This document shows, in pieces, positions 45,561-57,185 of a stretch of DNA of 64,000 nucleotides; the first letter of the stretch is position 1; each line of letters starts with the position of its first letter. Origin of the DNA: Primulina eburnea (lineage: Eukaryota > Streptophyta > Magnoliopsida > Lamiales > Gesneriaceae); the NCBI RefSeq assembly GCF_022965805.1, contig NC_133103.1, forward strand, positions 50,542,386 through 50,606,385, written 5' to 3'. Position numbers and translations under genes: made by a program. The notes beneath the pieces were generated by a model. The model had not been told where the DNA came from. It was given only the letters and a program-made list of their open reading frames with translations, and ran no database searches.

Positions 45561-46250
45561 TTGCAAGAAGGAAAATGGAGTTGGGAGGAAGTGAGACAGG
45601 TTAGAAACCAGGGTACGAATTGTGCTACACAGTAATGGACGAGTGGTAGGTCAAGCTGCGTCCTTTTTTTTTTTGGACTGTAAGTTATCTATAGTGGGAT
45701 TTATCACCTCAACTTAAGTCTTAAGATAGTAGCCTCCTATATGAGTTCTAAAGAGTTGGACAAGAGGAAAAGAGTGTAATTATAGGATGTGTGGAGATGT
45801 TGAAGATAATTCAATCTTTAGCAAGATAAGTACTTGAAGGGATAAAATGGCTTGGTCTACCTAGACAGGACTCTTGGAAGTGGAATAAAGGTGTCCAAAA
45901 TGAAGTGGTCATTAAGAGGAAAAGAGACCTATATTAATAGAGGGCTGCCTGTCAGAGCAGTGATGCAACAATTTCTGCATGAACTGATATTTTATGCATT
46001 AGTTTTTGGTGACTTGTGCATTATTTATACTTCATGGTTTTTAGTGTTTTTTGATGGCCTGATGTTAACTATGAGAGTTTTATATGAACCCAAAATGCCT
46101 CCAAATTTGAAATATAGTTGTATGGTTCAGTTGTTTGATTTGCACTTCAATACGGCTGATCGATCTTTTCGGTTGGGAAACTAGCAAGTGCAATATGTCA
46201 AGTTAAAATGTGGTCGGATGTGTTCAAGTTGATCCCTCGTACACTAATAT
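45561..46250. other. Gene-free DNA after the duplication
   Basis: The open frame 45852-46184 has no recognisable features and biased composition. I see no gene and no clear repeat structure. Confidence 0.4.
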
Positions 46251-48110
46251 TTAATTAACAAAATTTTAGTTACTTAGTTTAAGATGAACTTAAAAAATAA
46301 GTGTGGGGGAATAAAATTATTAATCTACATTAATTAACTAGGATGAATACCAATTAAATCTAGCAGTAATGAATGATTAAATAAGAATTCAAATTCAAAT
46401 AAATAATTAAGAATAACAACGTATTGAACTCTACTAAGTCAGCACATGATGAAATCCAAATAATTATCAACTTCTTGCACAATCACGATGAAATCCCTAA
46501 TTTATTTATTATCAATTTCTCGAGTTAGTAAACCTATTTAAATGTAACCATCCAATTATTTCTAATTGAATTTTATTAGATTTAAATGCGATAAATCTAT
46601 TCTAGAAAATGCATTAAATCTTTGTGAAATTTCAGTTTCACATAAAACCGCACACAGAATTGAATTGTATTCCTAGTCGATTTTATTGTGTGTTAGTTGA
46701 CGTCTTTATTGCTATATTTAATCATTCCTCTTCGGATTCATGATTAATCAATGAACAAGTAAATAGGTAATCGGGCTATTCATAATCAATATTAAACCCT
46801 CATTAATCAATAATTGAAAGCAAGAAAGAATAATATATTGAAAACTAACCAAATATAAAATGAATTATCTCAGTCATATCGTGATCTTTGTCTACAGAAA
46901 TTTATTCCATAAAATCAAATTAAAGCATAAAACAAATGTTGGAATTCACAAAAATAAATTCTAGAACGAATAAGAAAAAATATCTGCGTGATCAGTGCCG
47001 TACCTAAGATTTTTAGGGCCCGAGTCAAACTTAAGTTGGGTCCCAACACAATAAAGTGTGTTCGTGTTCCTTTCTTTGATTAAAGTGCTAGAAACTAAAC
47101 TTGTGACTTTTATACTCAATTATAAAAACAAATAATGCTTTAGCTGCATAGTTTACCGAATATACCTAACAAATGTTATATATATATATATATACCTAAC
47201 AAATGTTATATGTGTGTGTGTGTGTGTGTGTGATTTCTCATTCAATTCAAAAAGTATATGTACAAATATGACTAAAATCGCTACACTTGCAACAAACTTA
47301 AAAATAATATAATACTAATTTCATTAATTATAATTTGTTATTGTTAGTATCATGTATTATGCGAAATGAAGTATTAGAAAACTTAAATTAATCACATCTA
47401 CAAAATAGTTTTTGACAGTAGGCCGTAGGAAATATGCAAACACAATGCGTGCAAAATTATTATTGTTAATCTCGTGTATGCGTGCAATACACCAACACAA
47501 TGTGTAATGTCACATATGAAAACCCAATGGAAGTAAAAATTTGTTATATTGGATTTATTCGTCGCAAATCAACCTACTTTCTTGAAATATATTGATATAC
47601 ATACGAATTATTTCTGAATTTAAAAACTTAATTTATCAAAAACTAATAAGTCTTGACAAAAAGTTCAATCATTATTAGAAATTTTTTCAATTAAATAACA
47701 AATGTTTGTGTTTGAAAGAAGGATTTCATTAAGCATACCATATTTTTCTTCTCTTTCGATATCACGCTGGAATACTTTTTTATTTTCGTGAAAGAAGATA
47801 GACTCACTTGACACATATCAGATACGGGTCTGAGCGTGATCAGCGCGATTCCCTTTTTGAAATCGAGTTCTTCTCTCAAACCCTAGCTATAAAAAATAAT
47901 CGTAAAAAATCCTCTTAAATATTTTCGAAGGCTTGTATTTAAAGATTCCTAGCCTTAAGATTTTGTCCAAAAATCTCCAAACTCTTGAGCCCATTAGAAA
48001 ATTCCATTTCCTGATTTTATTCGATTTTCTAAGATCGTTCCATGTAAAGGACACGGCCCCGTGTCACATGCTTGTTTACCCGCGTGTGTTGAATTTACAC
48101 TAACATATCT
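46251..48110. repeat. Unidentified dispersed repeat, copy A (interrupted)
   Basis: Sequence around 46380-46560 and 46820-46995 (AATATATTGAAAACTAACCAAATAT, then TCATATCGTGATCTTTGTCT) resembles 49440-49800 and 54290-54460. A region at about 47000-47800 separates it from a further similar part at 47840-48110. No coding capacity or termini identified. It may be a decayed LTR element. Confidence 0.45.
47171..47232. repeat. (TA)n and (TG)n microsatellites in a short direct repeat
   Basis: ATACCTAACAAATGTTATAT occurs twice (47162-47181 and 47193-47212), followed first by a TA run and then by a TG run to 47232. Confidence 0.85.
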
Positions 48111-48677
48111 CAAGATTACCAAAATGCGTTTTGAATCTCATTTATTAATGTTTCAACAATTAATACAAATTTAGAAAGGGGCCATGTATTCTTGAAATTG
48201 TTTTAGAAAACATAATCGATGCAAGTATTGTTTGAAGTAAGCACTAAAAAAAATGCCATTACTATATTTTCAATGTGAAAACATTTATTGGTAATTTTTT
48301 TTTCTTTGAAGCGAAGTAAATATAATTAATTATAATATCTCCATTATTAATTGAGTTTGTCTTTTGATTTGATATATAGTTTTAAAGGGAATCTAGAAAA
48401 GATAAATGTTTGAATTCATGTAATTTTGTTTTGTTATAAATTAGGGTTGTCAATTGATGGCGTGGTGTCGTAACTTTCAGGTAATAAGGTAGTTTTAGAA
48501 AGACATCATTTTAGGAAATGAATATTTATTTGCAATCCATGAAGGAGAATGTAAGTTAATTGTTTGTGGAAAACAAAAAAATACGGGATAAAAAATTATG
48601 ACCGAAAAAACACTAGATTTAGAAAAGGCTTGTCAATGTTTACATGCATAGATTTATTTCAGTATTCATTTAAGCAA

Positions 48678-49150
48678 GGTTATAAAAAGTGCGAAACTGT
48701 CGAAGAGTCAAGGTCAAGCTTTACAAGTTTAAACAAGTTTAATAAGAAATTAAGCATAAAAAACTTTTTAATTTTGATTATAATTTTAATTATATCAAGT
48801 CAATTAATAAAATAAAGAACATATAAACATACAAAATTTAAGAATAAATGTATAAATTTAGAATACTTTTCACCATCAAGAGTAACAATTAAAGGATATT
48901 TTCATTATTTTGGTGCCTCTAGAGAGTTCTTGTTTAAAAATATATATCATGAAATATTTAATATTTAAAATTTTAAAATTAACTTTTATCGTAAAAATAA
49001 CAAAAGTTAACTTAAAATCTTGTTAAAAAATAAACTTAAAATTTTATATGAATAATGTGAGGTTGGATGCCTAATCCACATTTTGATCGAACCAAAGCTT
49101 TATCACGCTTTGTGCTTAAATTGTGTTTTTTCGCGCTTTTTAGAACACTT
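48678..49150. mobile_element. Foldback/MITE-like element
   Basis: The left TTATAAAAAGTGCGAAAC and the reverse complement of the right end (TTCTAAAAAGCGCGAAAAAA) are similar. The interior is AT-rich. Related in terminal motif to the element at 41402-41937. Confidence 0.5.
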
Positions 49151-49399
49151 GTTTTAATTTCCTAGGCAAATATGCTAACATCCTCCTTGTCAAGTAACTC
49201 TAGTAACTCCTGATTCACCTTTTGGAATCTATTTTTCATAGGAGAAAAAAGTAGAGTATACTAAAGTCACGCATGGTTCAAGGTTATGTGCTTGGGTTCA
49301 AAGTGTCCGATCTTTTCGATGGGACCAGTAAGCGTACTAGGTCGAGTTATAACATAGACGCATTTTAGTCTAAGTCTTTACCGCAGAAACCATTTTTAA

Positions 49400-49804
49400 T
49401 TACTAGGATATAAATCTCTATACTTTAGCTTGAGGAAATTAATTAATTGTAACAGGTGAAATTAGTAACCCAAGTGAATTAAACTAAAGTAAGAAAATTG
49501 ACAACCAAATTCAGTTATCGTTAATTATTAAGTAAGAATTCAATTTCAAATAAAAAGACCGAGATTTCAAATAAGAAGATCAAGACACACAATGTTACAA
49601 GATTCCATTGTTGACTACATTATTATTCGGTTAATTATCAAGCCTTTGATTACGTTGAAATTTATCTATTTCTAAAATCAACAAACCTATGTTTACTTGA
49701 ATGTTTCTATACAATTTTAGTCAAATAAAAAACACATTTTTTTACGAATTATGGAGTTTTAGTTTTCATTCAAAAATGCATACTGAAAACGAAACTATTT
49801 CTAG
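49400..49804. repeat. Dispersed repeat, copy B, left part
   Basis: Similar in order to 46300-46690. Interrupted at 49805 by the poly(T) end of the LINE and continued after 54266. Confidence 0.45.
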
Positions 49805-50050
49805 TTTTTTTTTTATAGGAAATATTATATTTTATAGATAAAAAAGTTTTTTGTTACATAAGAAGCGGATGAGCAATCCGCACACATGGACATCACACTA
49901 TCGTCATAACATAACAAACTTCCAATCCCTAACTAGATCCGATATAGATAAACCGTTGAAACCCTTTGATCCTTGATATCGACGTTGCAACTTGAATTTG
50001 ATAATCTCCCAGACCTCATTGACATTGTTTTGTGAGTCGTTGAAGATTCT

Positions 50051-53000
50051 TTAATTCCTCTCGAGCCAGATTGACCAATAAGTTAAATGAACGATGACGT
50101 ACCAGAATACCTTAAATCTTATACCGGATGATATACTTGGCTCAACAATGAACATGTCTCGTGCCCTCTGCGGACAAACCCAATAACATCTAAGCTCCTG
50201 CATCACCATAGTCCAAATAACTCGTGAGAAAGAACAGTGAAGCAACAAATGATCCTAGGTCTCGTTGTGTTCCTGACATAACGTACACCATTGAGGACTT
50301 AAAGCACAAGTGGGCCATCTTCTTTGCACTGAATCCGCTGTAGGAAGTTTTCCCAAAGCCACAATCCACGAGAAAATCTGAACCTTGTGTGGGATAGGAA
50401 CTTTCCAAATATTTTAATTGCATGAGAAAGCAGGAAAAGATTGCAAAGGAAAGAAAGAATCATAGAATGACTCCCACTACCCCCCAAACATCCTCCCAGA
50501 AACGAATGAAGTTCCCCTCCCTCCCCCCCCCTCAAAACTGCCCCACTCAAACTAAGAATTGCCAGGAATGTACGAGAAATATATTTCCAAGGGCTTCTGA
50601 ATGTAGCATTCCTAGCCAAACCCAAGTCCCACCCATTTTCTTGAAGACCATAAATGCTTTGTATCACATTTTCCCACAAAGTCTCCTTTTCCTTAGTACC
50701 TCTCCACTACCACTTTCCTAGAAGAGCTCTACTCCTCAAAACAATAGTCCCCAGCCCCAACCCTCCCCTGTCCTTCGGTTTATAAACCTTCTCCCACCCA
50801 ACAACATGACAATGCTTATTCCCATCCATACCATCCCATAAGAAATCACACATCATTTTTTCAATCATTTTGGCCACTTTCACTGGGAACCTGAACAAAG
50901 ACATGCAGTAGAAAGGCATTGCACTCAGTACGGACTTAATAAGAGTGAGACGACTGCCTTTTGACAAGAACGCCTTTTTCCAACTTGAAAGTTTTTTTGA
51001 CATCTTGGATAGGACCGGTTCCCAAAATTCGAAAGTCAAAGGCTTACCTCCCAACGGTACCCCTATGTATTTTATTGGCCAATCTTCTTTTTTACATCCA
51101 ATTTCATGTGCCAGTTCATTCACTTCATTATTATCGATATTAATCCCCGGAAGGAAGCTTTTTTGAAAATTAATCCTCAACCCCGATTTAATTCCGAATA
51201 CTTTGATTATTTCCACTAATGCCTTCACATGCCTCTTTGTCTGTACCAAAAGCAACATGTCATCTGCAAATTGAATATGTGAAATTTCGACTTTTCCTTT
51301 CCCCACCACTAATCCTCTTACCTCATCCAAATCCTTCGCCTTATCAACCATCCTCCCCAAGGCATCAACAACTAAATTGAATAGAAAAGGAGAAAGAGAA
51401 TCCCCTTGACGAATTCTCTTTGACCTTTAATTTTCCCCTCGGTTTTCCATTGATAAAAACTGAAAATGAGACGTTTGACACACATCCTCATATCCACTTC
51501 CTCCATCTTTCTCCAAACCCTTTCTTGTGCAACACGAAATCAAGGAATCTCCAGTCGACATTATCATATGCTTTTTCAAAATCAATCTTAAAAACCCAAC
51601 CCGACTTTTTCTTCTTACGGTTCTCTTCAACGACTTCATTGGCGACTAAGCAGCAATCCATAATTTGTCTACCTTTTATAAATGCACATTGGTTCTCGGC
51701 GACTGTTTTGCTCAACACTTTCTTAACTCAGTTAGTCAATACTTTGGCTAAAATTTTATACAAACTCGTTGTCAAACTTATCGCCCGAAAATCATTGACC
51801 TTAATTGCATCTTGTTTCTTAGGAATTAGGCAAACATACGTTTCATTAGTAACGCCATTTATCACTCCTCATTCGAAAAATTCAGCGAAGACTTTCATAA
51901 GATCCTCCCTAACCGTTTCCCAATTCTTTTGGTAAATTGCCAACGTGAAACCGTCTGGCCCTGGAGCTTTGGAACCATCACTCTCAAACACCGCTTTTTT
52001 AACTTCATTCTCCGAGAAAGGAGTCTCCAGTCCTTCCGCTTCAGCCGTATCCAAAGGGCACCACTCCAACCCATCCAAAGCTCCCCCATCCCCCTATGAT
52101 TTCCTATAGAGATTCCTAAAGTATTTGATGATGTGTTCCTCAATCTGCGCCTCGTCCGTAACCACTAACCCATTTTCTAACTCCACCTTATCTACAATCG
52201 ATCTGCTCCTTCTGTTGGTCAACAATGGATGGAAGAATTTTGAATTTTGGTCACCTTCCCTCAACCATCTCAGTTTCGCTTTCTGACTCTTCAATTGGAA
52301 TCTTTTAAATGCCACATTTTTCAGCTCACATCTCACTGCCCTTATCTCAGATTGTAGATTATCGGACCATCCTCCACCAGATTCTAACTCATCCAAATGC
52401 TTTATCTTGGATTTCAACTCCTCATATCTTTATTCCAACTTACCATCTCAACCTTCAATTTTTTCAGCTTTTTCATAAATTTATACCCTTCCCACCCTTG
52501 ACTCACCCCTACATTCCACCAATTCTGCACCAGTGCTTTAAAACTGTGGTGTGAAAGCCAAACATTCTCAAATCTAAACGGAGACGGACCCCATTTCGAC
52601 TTATTTGTATCAAACATCACTGTTTGTCTGAAATGAGGGAAAATATCCCTCCATCCATTAGTGATAAGAAATCTGTCTAATCTGCAACAAATTGGATCCA
52701 CCCTGAAATTTGACCACGTGTACTTTGCATTCAACAGTGGCGGATCATGAAGGCCCAATTCACCTATTAATCTGTCAAAACATAACATACTCGTGGTGGA
52801 TGTAAGACTGTTCATCTTTTCTCCGGTGTTCTTGACCACATTGAAATCTCCTCCCAAACACCATTTATTCTCGCAAATAGAACTCAAACCTGATAATTCA
52901 TCTCACAATCTCTCCCTATCTTGTGGCTTAACAGGTCCACAAATCGCCGAGAACCACCAACTGTTATCATCAACACCCCTAATCCGAATTGACACTGAAA

Positions 53001-53238
53001 ATTCCCCTATCAAGTTATCAGTAACCACAACTACCCTCGAATCCCACATGACTAGTATACCTCCCGCACGTCCTTCCGAGGGCAAAAAGACCAATCCACA
53101 AATCTGGACTTCCACATACTAGTCACTAAACACTTATCAACTTGTTCTTTCTTTGTTTCCTGAATTAATTTCCGTTCGAACTAGTTCTCTTTTTTTCACA
53201 TTCCCCCCTCCCCTGATATTCCAAGTGAGAATCTTCAT
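50051..53238 (-). pseudogene. LINE ORF2: endonuclease, reverse transcriptase, zf-RVT (broken)
   Basis: Endonuclease fragments are MKILTWNIRGGG, GRAGGILVMWDSRVVVV, CLGGDFNVVKNTGEK, YTWSNF and CRLDRFLI. RT fragments are SDGSKAPGPDGFTLAIYQK, NQCAFIKGRQIMD, VFKIDFEKAYDNVDW, the catalytic FADD (in ISHIQFADDMLLLV, 50707-51360 frame) and YIGVPLGGKP. The zf-RVT shows MLLHCSFSRVIW (50248-50051). The frames change several times, so it is a pseudogene. The plus-strand frames across this region are shadows. Confidence 0.9.
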
Positions 53239-54216
53239 AAAAAAAACCTCATGACCCTTCGAGGAAGAACATCTGTCACAGCTAAATTCACATCTCAATC
53301 TATTCAAATCCTTCTTCAACAGTACCGGCGAAAATTTCCCCTGATCCCCACACTTTCCATCTTCCCGAAACTTCCGGATATCCTTAGTAGTTCCCCCTTT
53401 CCTCTCCGAATCAAGCACTTGGAAATTTTCTTTCTCGTGACCCGGCAATTCATCTACCCTCACACCCCCTCCTCCTAAGAGACCACTAGACAACCCCAGA
53501 GCATTGAATGATGAAGGAAAAAATGAATGTAGTTTGAATGAATGATTTAGGAGTGAGGAATGGAAATTGGTTAGTACCTGTCCCACAACAGATTTAGCAA
53601 GTTCAGGTGGATTTGGCGCGATGGTCGTCTCAATCCTCTTTGGTGAGAACAATCCCTCCATTATCTTTTCCTGTTGTTTGAATTTCAAAGACTCCTCTGA
53701 CCGCAGCGATCTTTGACTATCAGTGTCTGATAACTCGAATTCATTATCCAGGAAATCGTCTTCTGATTCATAAAGCTCCAATGATACTCTGTTGTCTGAG
53801 CCATGGTTCCCACCATACATATTGTTGACATTGCTGCCGATAACTGGATCATTCTTCTCATCTTCCCAGCAACTCTCGAATGTCCGAGCACTTCCTCCTT
53901 TATTTCTCCTGCAATAGACATTTTCATATTTGGGCAAAGATCGATTATTTATGCCCTTACCCTCCCCATGCTCCGCCTCATCATCGGTGTTATTCATCGA
54001 TTGTATTGGTGATCTTCTGAAATCTGCTGCATCCTTCGGAACAACTTTTGTCAGTATTTTATATACTTTGGCCGCCTTTGCATGCATCGTTTTGTCCTTC
54101 TGTCCCCCTGGACTACTGTATTGTGCCTTCGAATTAGATGAGCCCTGCGGCTCTACCTCTTTCTGCCCGCTGTCCCCGCAGTTCTCATTCACCCTCCTTA
54201 TTCCATTGTTCTTCAT
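53137..54216 (-). pseudogene. LINE ORF1-like frame continuous with the endonuclease start
   Basis: 359 codons, hydrophilic and Ser/Asp/Glu-rich, with no CCHC knuckle and no RRM that I can see. Near its end, in the same frame, it reads into MKILTWNIRGGG (from 53238), the first motif of the L1 endonuclease, and then stops. Either ORF1 and ORF2 have become fused by loss of a stop, or this is a long N-terminal extension of ORF2. Confidence 0.6.
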
Positions 54217-54266
54217 TTGATTCCCTAGAACCCTCGATTCTGTATTTCCCTAGAACCCTCGATTCA

Positions 54267-55200
54267 AAACATAGTATTGGTTGAAAAGAAATAATAATAA
54301 TTTATTGAAAAGTAACCAAATATCAAAACATGATATTATCTTGATCCTATCGTGACCTTAGTCTAATAGAAACTATTTCATAAAAGCAAAATGAAGCATA
54401 AAATCAATGTTTGAATTCATGATGATAAATTGTAAAAAGTAGAAAAAGAAAATCTCAGCAAGATGGCACGATTCCCCCTTGAATTGTCGTGTATCAAATC
54501 CTAAACGTAAAAAATAACTGAAAAAACTCCCCCAAAATTATTCGAACCTCTTATTTATAATTTTTCCTTGAAATTTTGCAGTCAAGTGTTTTCCTTTCGG
54601 GATCCTCAAAATCACGTCCAAGAAGGTGAAAACTCCTTTTCCCCACAATTTCCTTATTTTTTGTGATCGTGCAGGATTTAGCCTACACGGGGCTGTGTGG
54701 AGCTTCTTGCTTGATACACGGCTCGAATAGGGAGCTGCACACGACTCCCTGTCTCTTTCTTGGTTCTTCTCTTAAAATTTCACGTACAATACACATCCTT
54801 GGCATTATAACATGGGCTCGTGCTTTCCCTTTTTCTTCATATTTTTGTTCTTTTATATACGGTGCTGCACACTAGTCCTTTTTAGCTTCGTGCTTCAAAC
54901 AAGAGTTTGCCATGGTTACTATGAAATGCACAGCTCCTCTACTGGGCCATGTTTCTTTCTAATTCCATCCATGGAACCATGTTTTATTTCTACTCATGCT
55001 TCACTTTTCTACCTCCGATTTTGTTGGTGTATTTTTGAGAACCAATTTACGCGACATCCTTTTGTTGACTTTTATTTGTTATTTAACAATGCGCAGTGAT
55101 AAAACGAAGTAAATAATCACAATAATCGGAAATGATAAATGAGTAAGAATAACGACAAATCAATATTCAATGATCATACAATCCGTGCTTTTCAGCCTAC
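54267..55200. repeat. Dispersed repeat, copy B, right part
   Basis: AATAATTTATTGAAAAGTAACC and TTGATCCTATCGTGACCTTAGTCT match copy A (46835-46905). Further right there are LTR-like motifs such as CACGGGGCTGTGTGGAGC, compare ACACGGCCCCGTGTCAC at 48049. The plus frames at 54663-55099 are not convincing genes. Confidence 0.45.
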
Positions 55201-55274
55201 TCTTCGTATAGGTGCACCTTAGCATTAGGGATTAGCTTTGCCGTGCCTAAACCTTATCGTCTTTATGGACATTT

Positions 55275-55324
55275 AGTATTATGGAGAAGTCCCAGGTCCA
55301 GTAATATGGAGAAGTCCCAGGTCC
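55275..55324. repeat. 25-bp tandem duplication
   Basis: Two adjacent copies, AGTATTATGGAGAAGTCCCA with GGTCC following, and the same with one substitution. Confidence 0.9.
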
Positions 55325-56720
55325 ATTACAGAAATAAAGTCACGAATTACACTAGGCCATAATGCAGAAGCATTAACGTCTCTATCAAACATTTGCCGGA
55401 TGGTGAATGCACGAGGTTCCACATCCAACACCAATAAGGGATCGAAAGGATACAATATTTTCTAGTGATTAGTATGTTGGCCGTTTATTTGACAATAATC
55501 CTGAGTAACAATATATTATTCAATATTTTAATCCAATTATTTATTTTTGTGGTGGTTTTACTTGAAACATGATAATTCATCATAATTACCGGAAATTAGT
55601 TCAAGGGATTGTGCTGATCAATATTCCAAAAAAGGTTTGATTGAATTAAGTAGGTACTACTAGGATTTCATGCATGGTTAGTCATTTGAAATTTCTTTAG
55701 TTGTATTAATTTGATCTTGATGAATTAAATAAAACGAGTTTCAAATTTTAATTATTATTTTTTTTGTCAATGATGCTATTTTGGAGAAGGAAAGAGAGGA
55801 TTTTGCTTTTACATTTCTACTAGGAATGAAACAAAATATATGGTAGATATTGAATATTGATTGAGATTATCATTACATGTCACGGACTCATGGGCATAGA
55901 AGCTTGAGATAAAATGCAGCAGAATCTCAGTGACAGCAGCCCATTAACGAGGCCCAACGAGGGCATTGATTGGTGTATCATCTATTCACACATGGAAAGT
56001 TAAGTCAAGAGATAAGAATGACCACTAGTCTAAAAAATAGAGGATCCTAAGTTCTTAGTTTATTTTAGTTTCCTGGTACCAGTAGATCCACTTTCGTAAA
56101 AATATTCTAATCATTTAGGCACTATCCTAGCATATCAGTGCTCTAACATTCCTTATTAAAACAGGATTACTGGTAATAAAAAATTTTGCAATTTTAGTCC
56201 TATAAGTTAGCATATTTTGGGTTTTAGTCATATAACTTGTCAAAGTTTGAATTTCATCCGGTAACTTGTAATTTTTTTTTGTTTGCCCGAAACCTCTAAA
56301 TCTACCGGGATGTTGTTTATTTGACACTGGTAGTCTCATACATTGCTCATGTGACGAAAACAAAAAAAAAAACAAGTGACTCTATGAAAACCAAATTTTT
56401 ACAAGTTAAGAATTGTCCAAAACATGCCTAGTTCTCTGAATAAAATTACAATTTTCCCAAATAAAAAATTCGTAATTGAATCTTCGAAGAAATCAGTCTT
56501 ACGAGATCGCGATGTTTTCTCGAAACGAGTCCCACAAACTCGCACACCAAGTCTGCCTATGAAGGAAATCAAATAAACAAAGAGACGCCCAAGAAATTGG
56601 CGATATTCCTCTTAATCACCCCATAACAAGATCCGTCACCAAGGGACATAACATTTCATGTGTAATAATTTTGACAATTTTATTTTCACTTTATGTGAAA
56701 AGCTACGACATGTATCATAG
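55325..56720. other. Gene-free region
   Basis: No supported gene. Around 56195-56290, TTTTGGGTTTTAGTCATATAA and CAAAGTTTGAATTTCATCCGG resemble one arm of the MITE at 63765-64000, so a decayed relative may be present. Confidence 0.4.
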
Positions 56721-56724
56721 TTGT

Positions 56725-57185
56725 AAAAGGCCCTAAGCACGACCAGGCGACCCTGCTGCGTCTGGGTATGCACCTAGGCTCAGTTGGATACTCACACTAA
56801 GTGTACTCGAGGAAAGGCATTTTTTTTTTATTTCACAGAGAAGTTGCGTTTTCAAAAAGAGAAGAAAGCGCGACTTATTCTTCGAGGAAAAAATCCTCTA
56901 CTTATGATCAAGCAAAGCCCCAAAGGTCTAAGCCCTAAGAAACAAAGATTATATCAGACGCCTAGCTATTATGAAAGAAGATATGATCTGGATGTTTAAG
57001 GTTCCTTTATGGTGTTATTAATAAATTTTTGCTTTGCGCAACATAAAATAGTATAGTAGATCAATGTATTTTTCTAAAAAATAAGTAGTGCGCCTTGTTT
57101 CGATAAGACAAACGCCTCGCCTTACACCTTGTGCCTCAAGCTCTGGGACCCCTTTGCGCCTTGCACCGTTATAGCTATGGTGTGT
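56725..57185. mobile_element. Foldback element with GC-rich arms
   Basis: The left arm (GTAAAAGGCCCTAAGCACGA, then CCTGCTGCG and CACCTAGGC) and the right arm (GTGCGCCTTGTTTCG through GCCTTGCACCGTTATAGC) are partly complementary around an AT-rich core. The internal frame 56784-56999 is Lys/Arg-rich and unrecognised. Confidence 0.45.

Larger units (their letters stand above)
49805..54266 (-). mobile_element. L1-type LINE, nearly full length, mutated
   Basis: On the minus strand: ORF1-like frame, AP-type endonuclease, reverse transcriptase, zf-RVT domain, and a poly(A) tail (T run at 49805-49814). The 5' end carries a 24-bp tandem duplication (TTCCCTAGAACCCTCGATTC, 54222-54266). No target duplication was recognised. 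The insertion lies inside dispersed repeat copy B. Stops and frameshifts in ORF2 make it non-autonomous now. Confidence 0.9.

Noticed and set aside
45852..46184. 110-codon plus-strand frame
   Set aside because: No recognisable domain, hydrophobic/AT-driven composition, no splice or duplicate support.
50422..53478. Several plus-strand frames of 60-171 codons
   Set aside because: They are antisense shadows of the LINE ORF2 on the minus strand.
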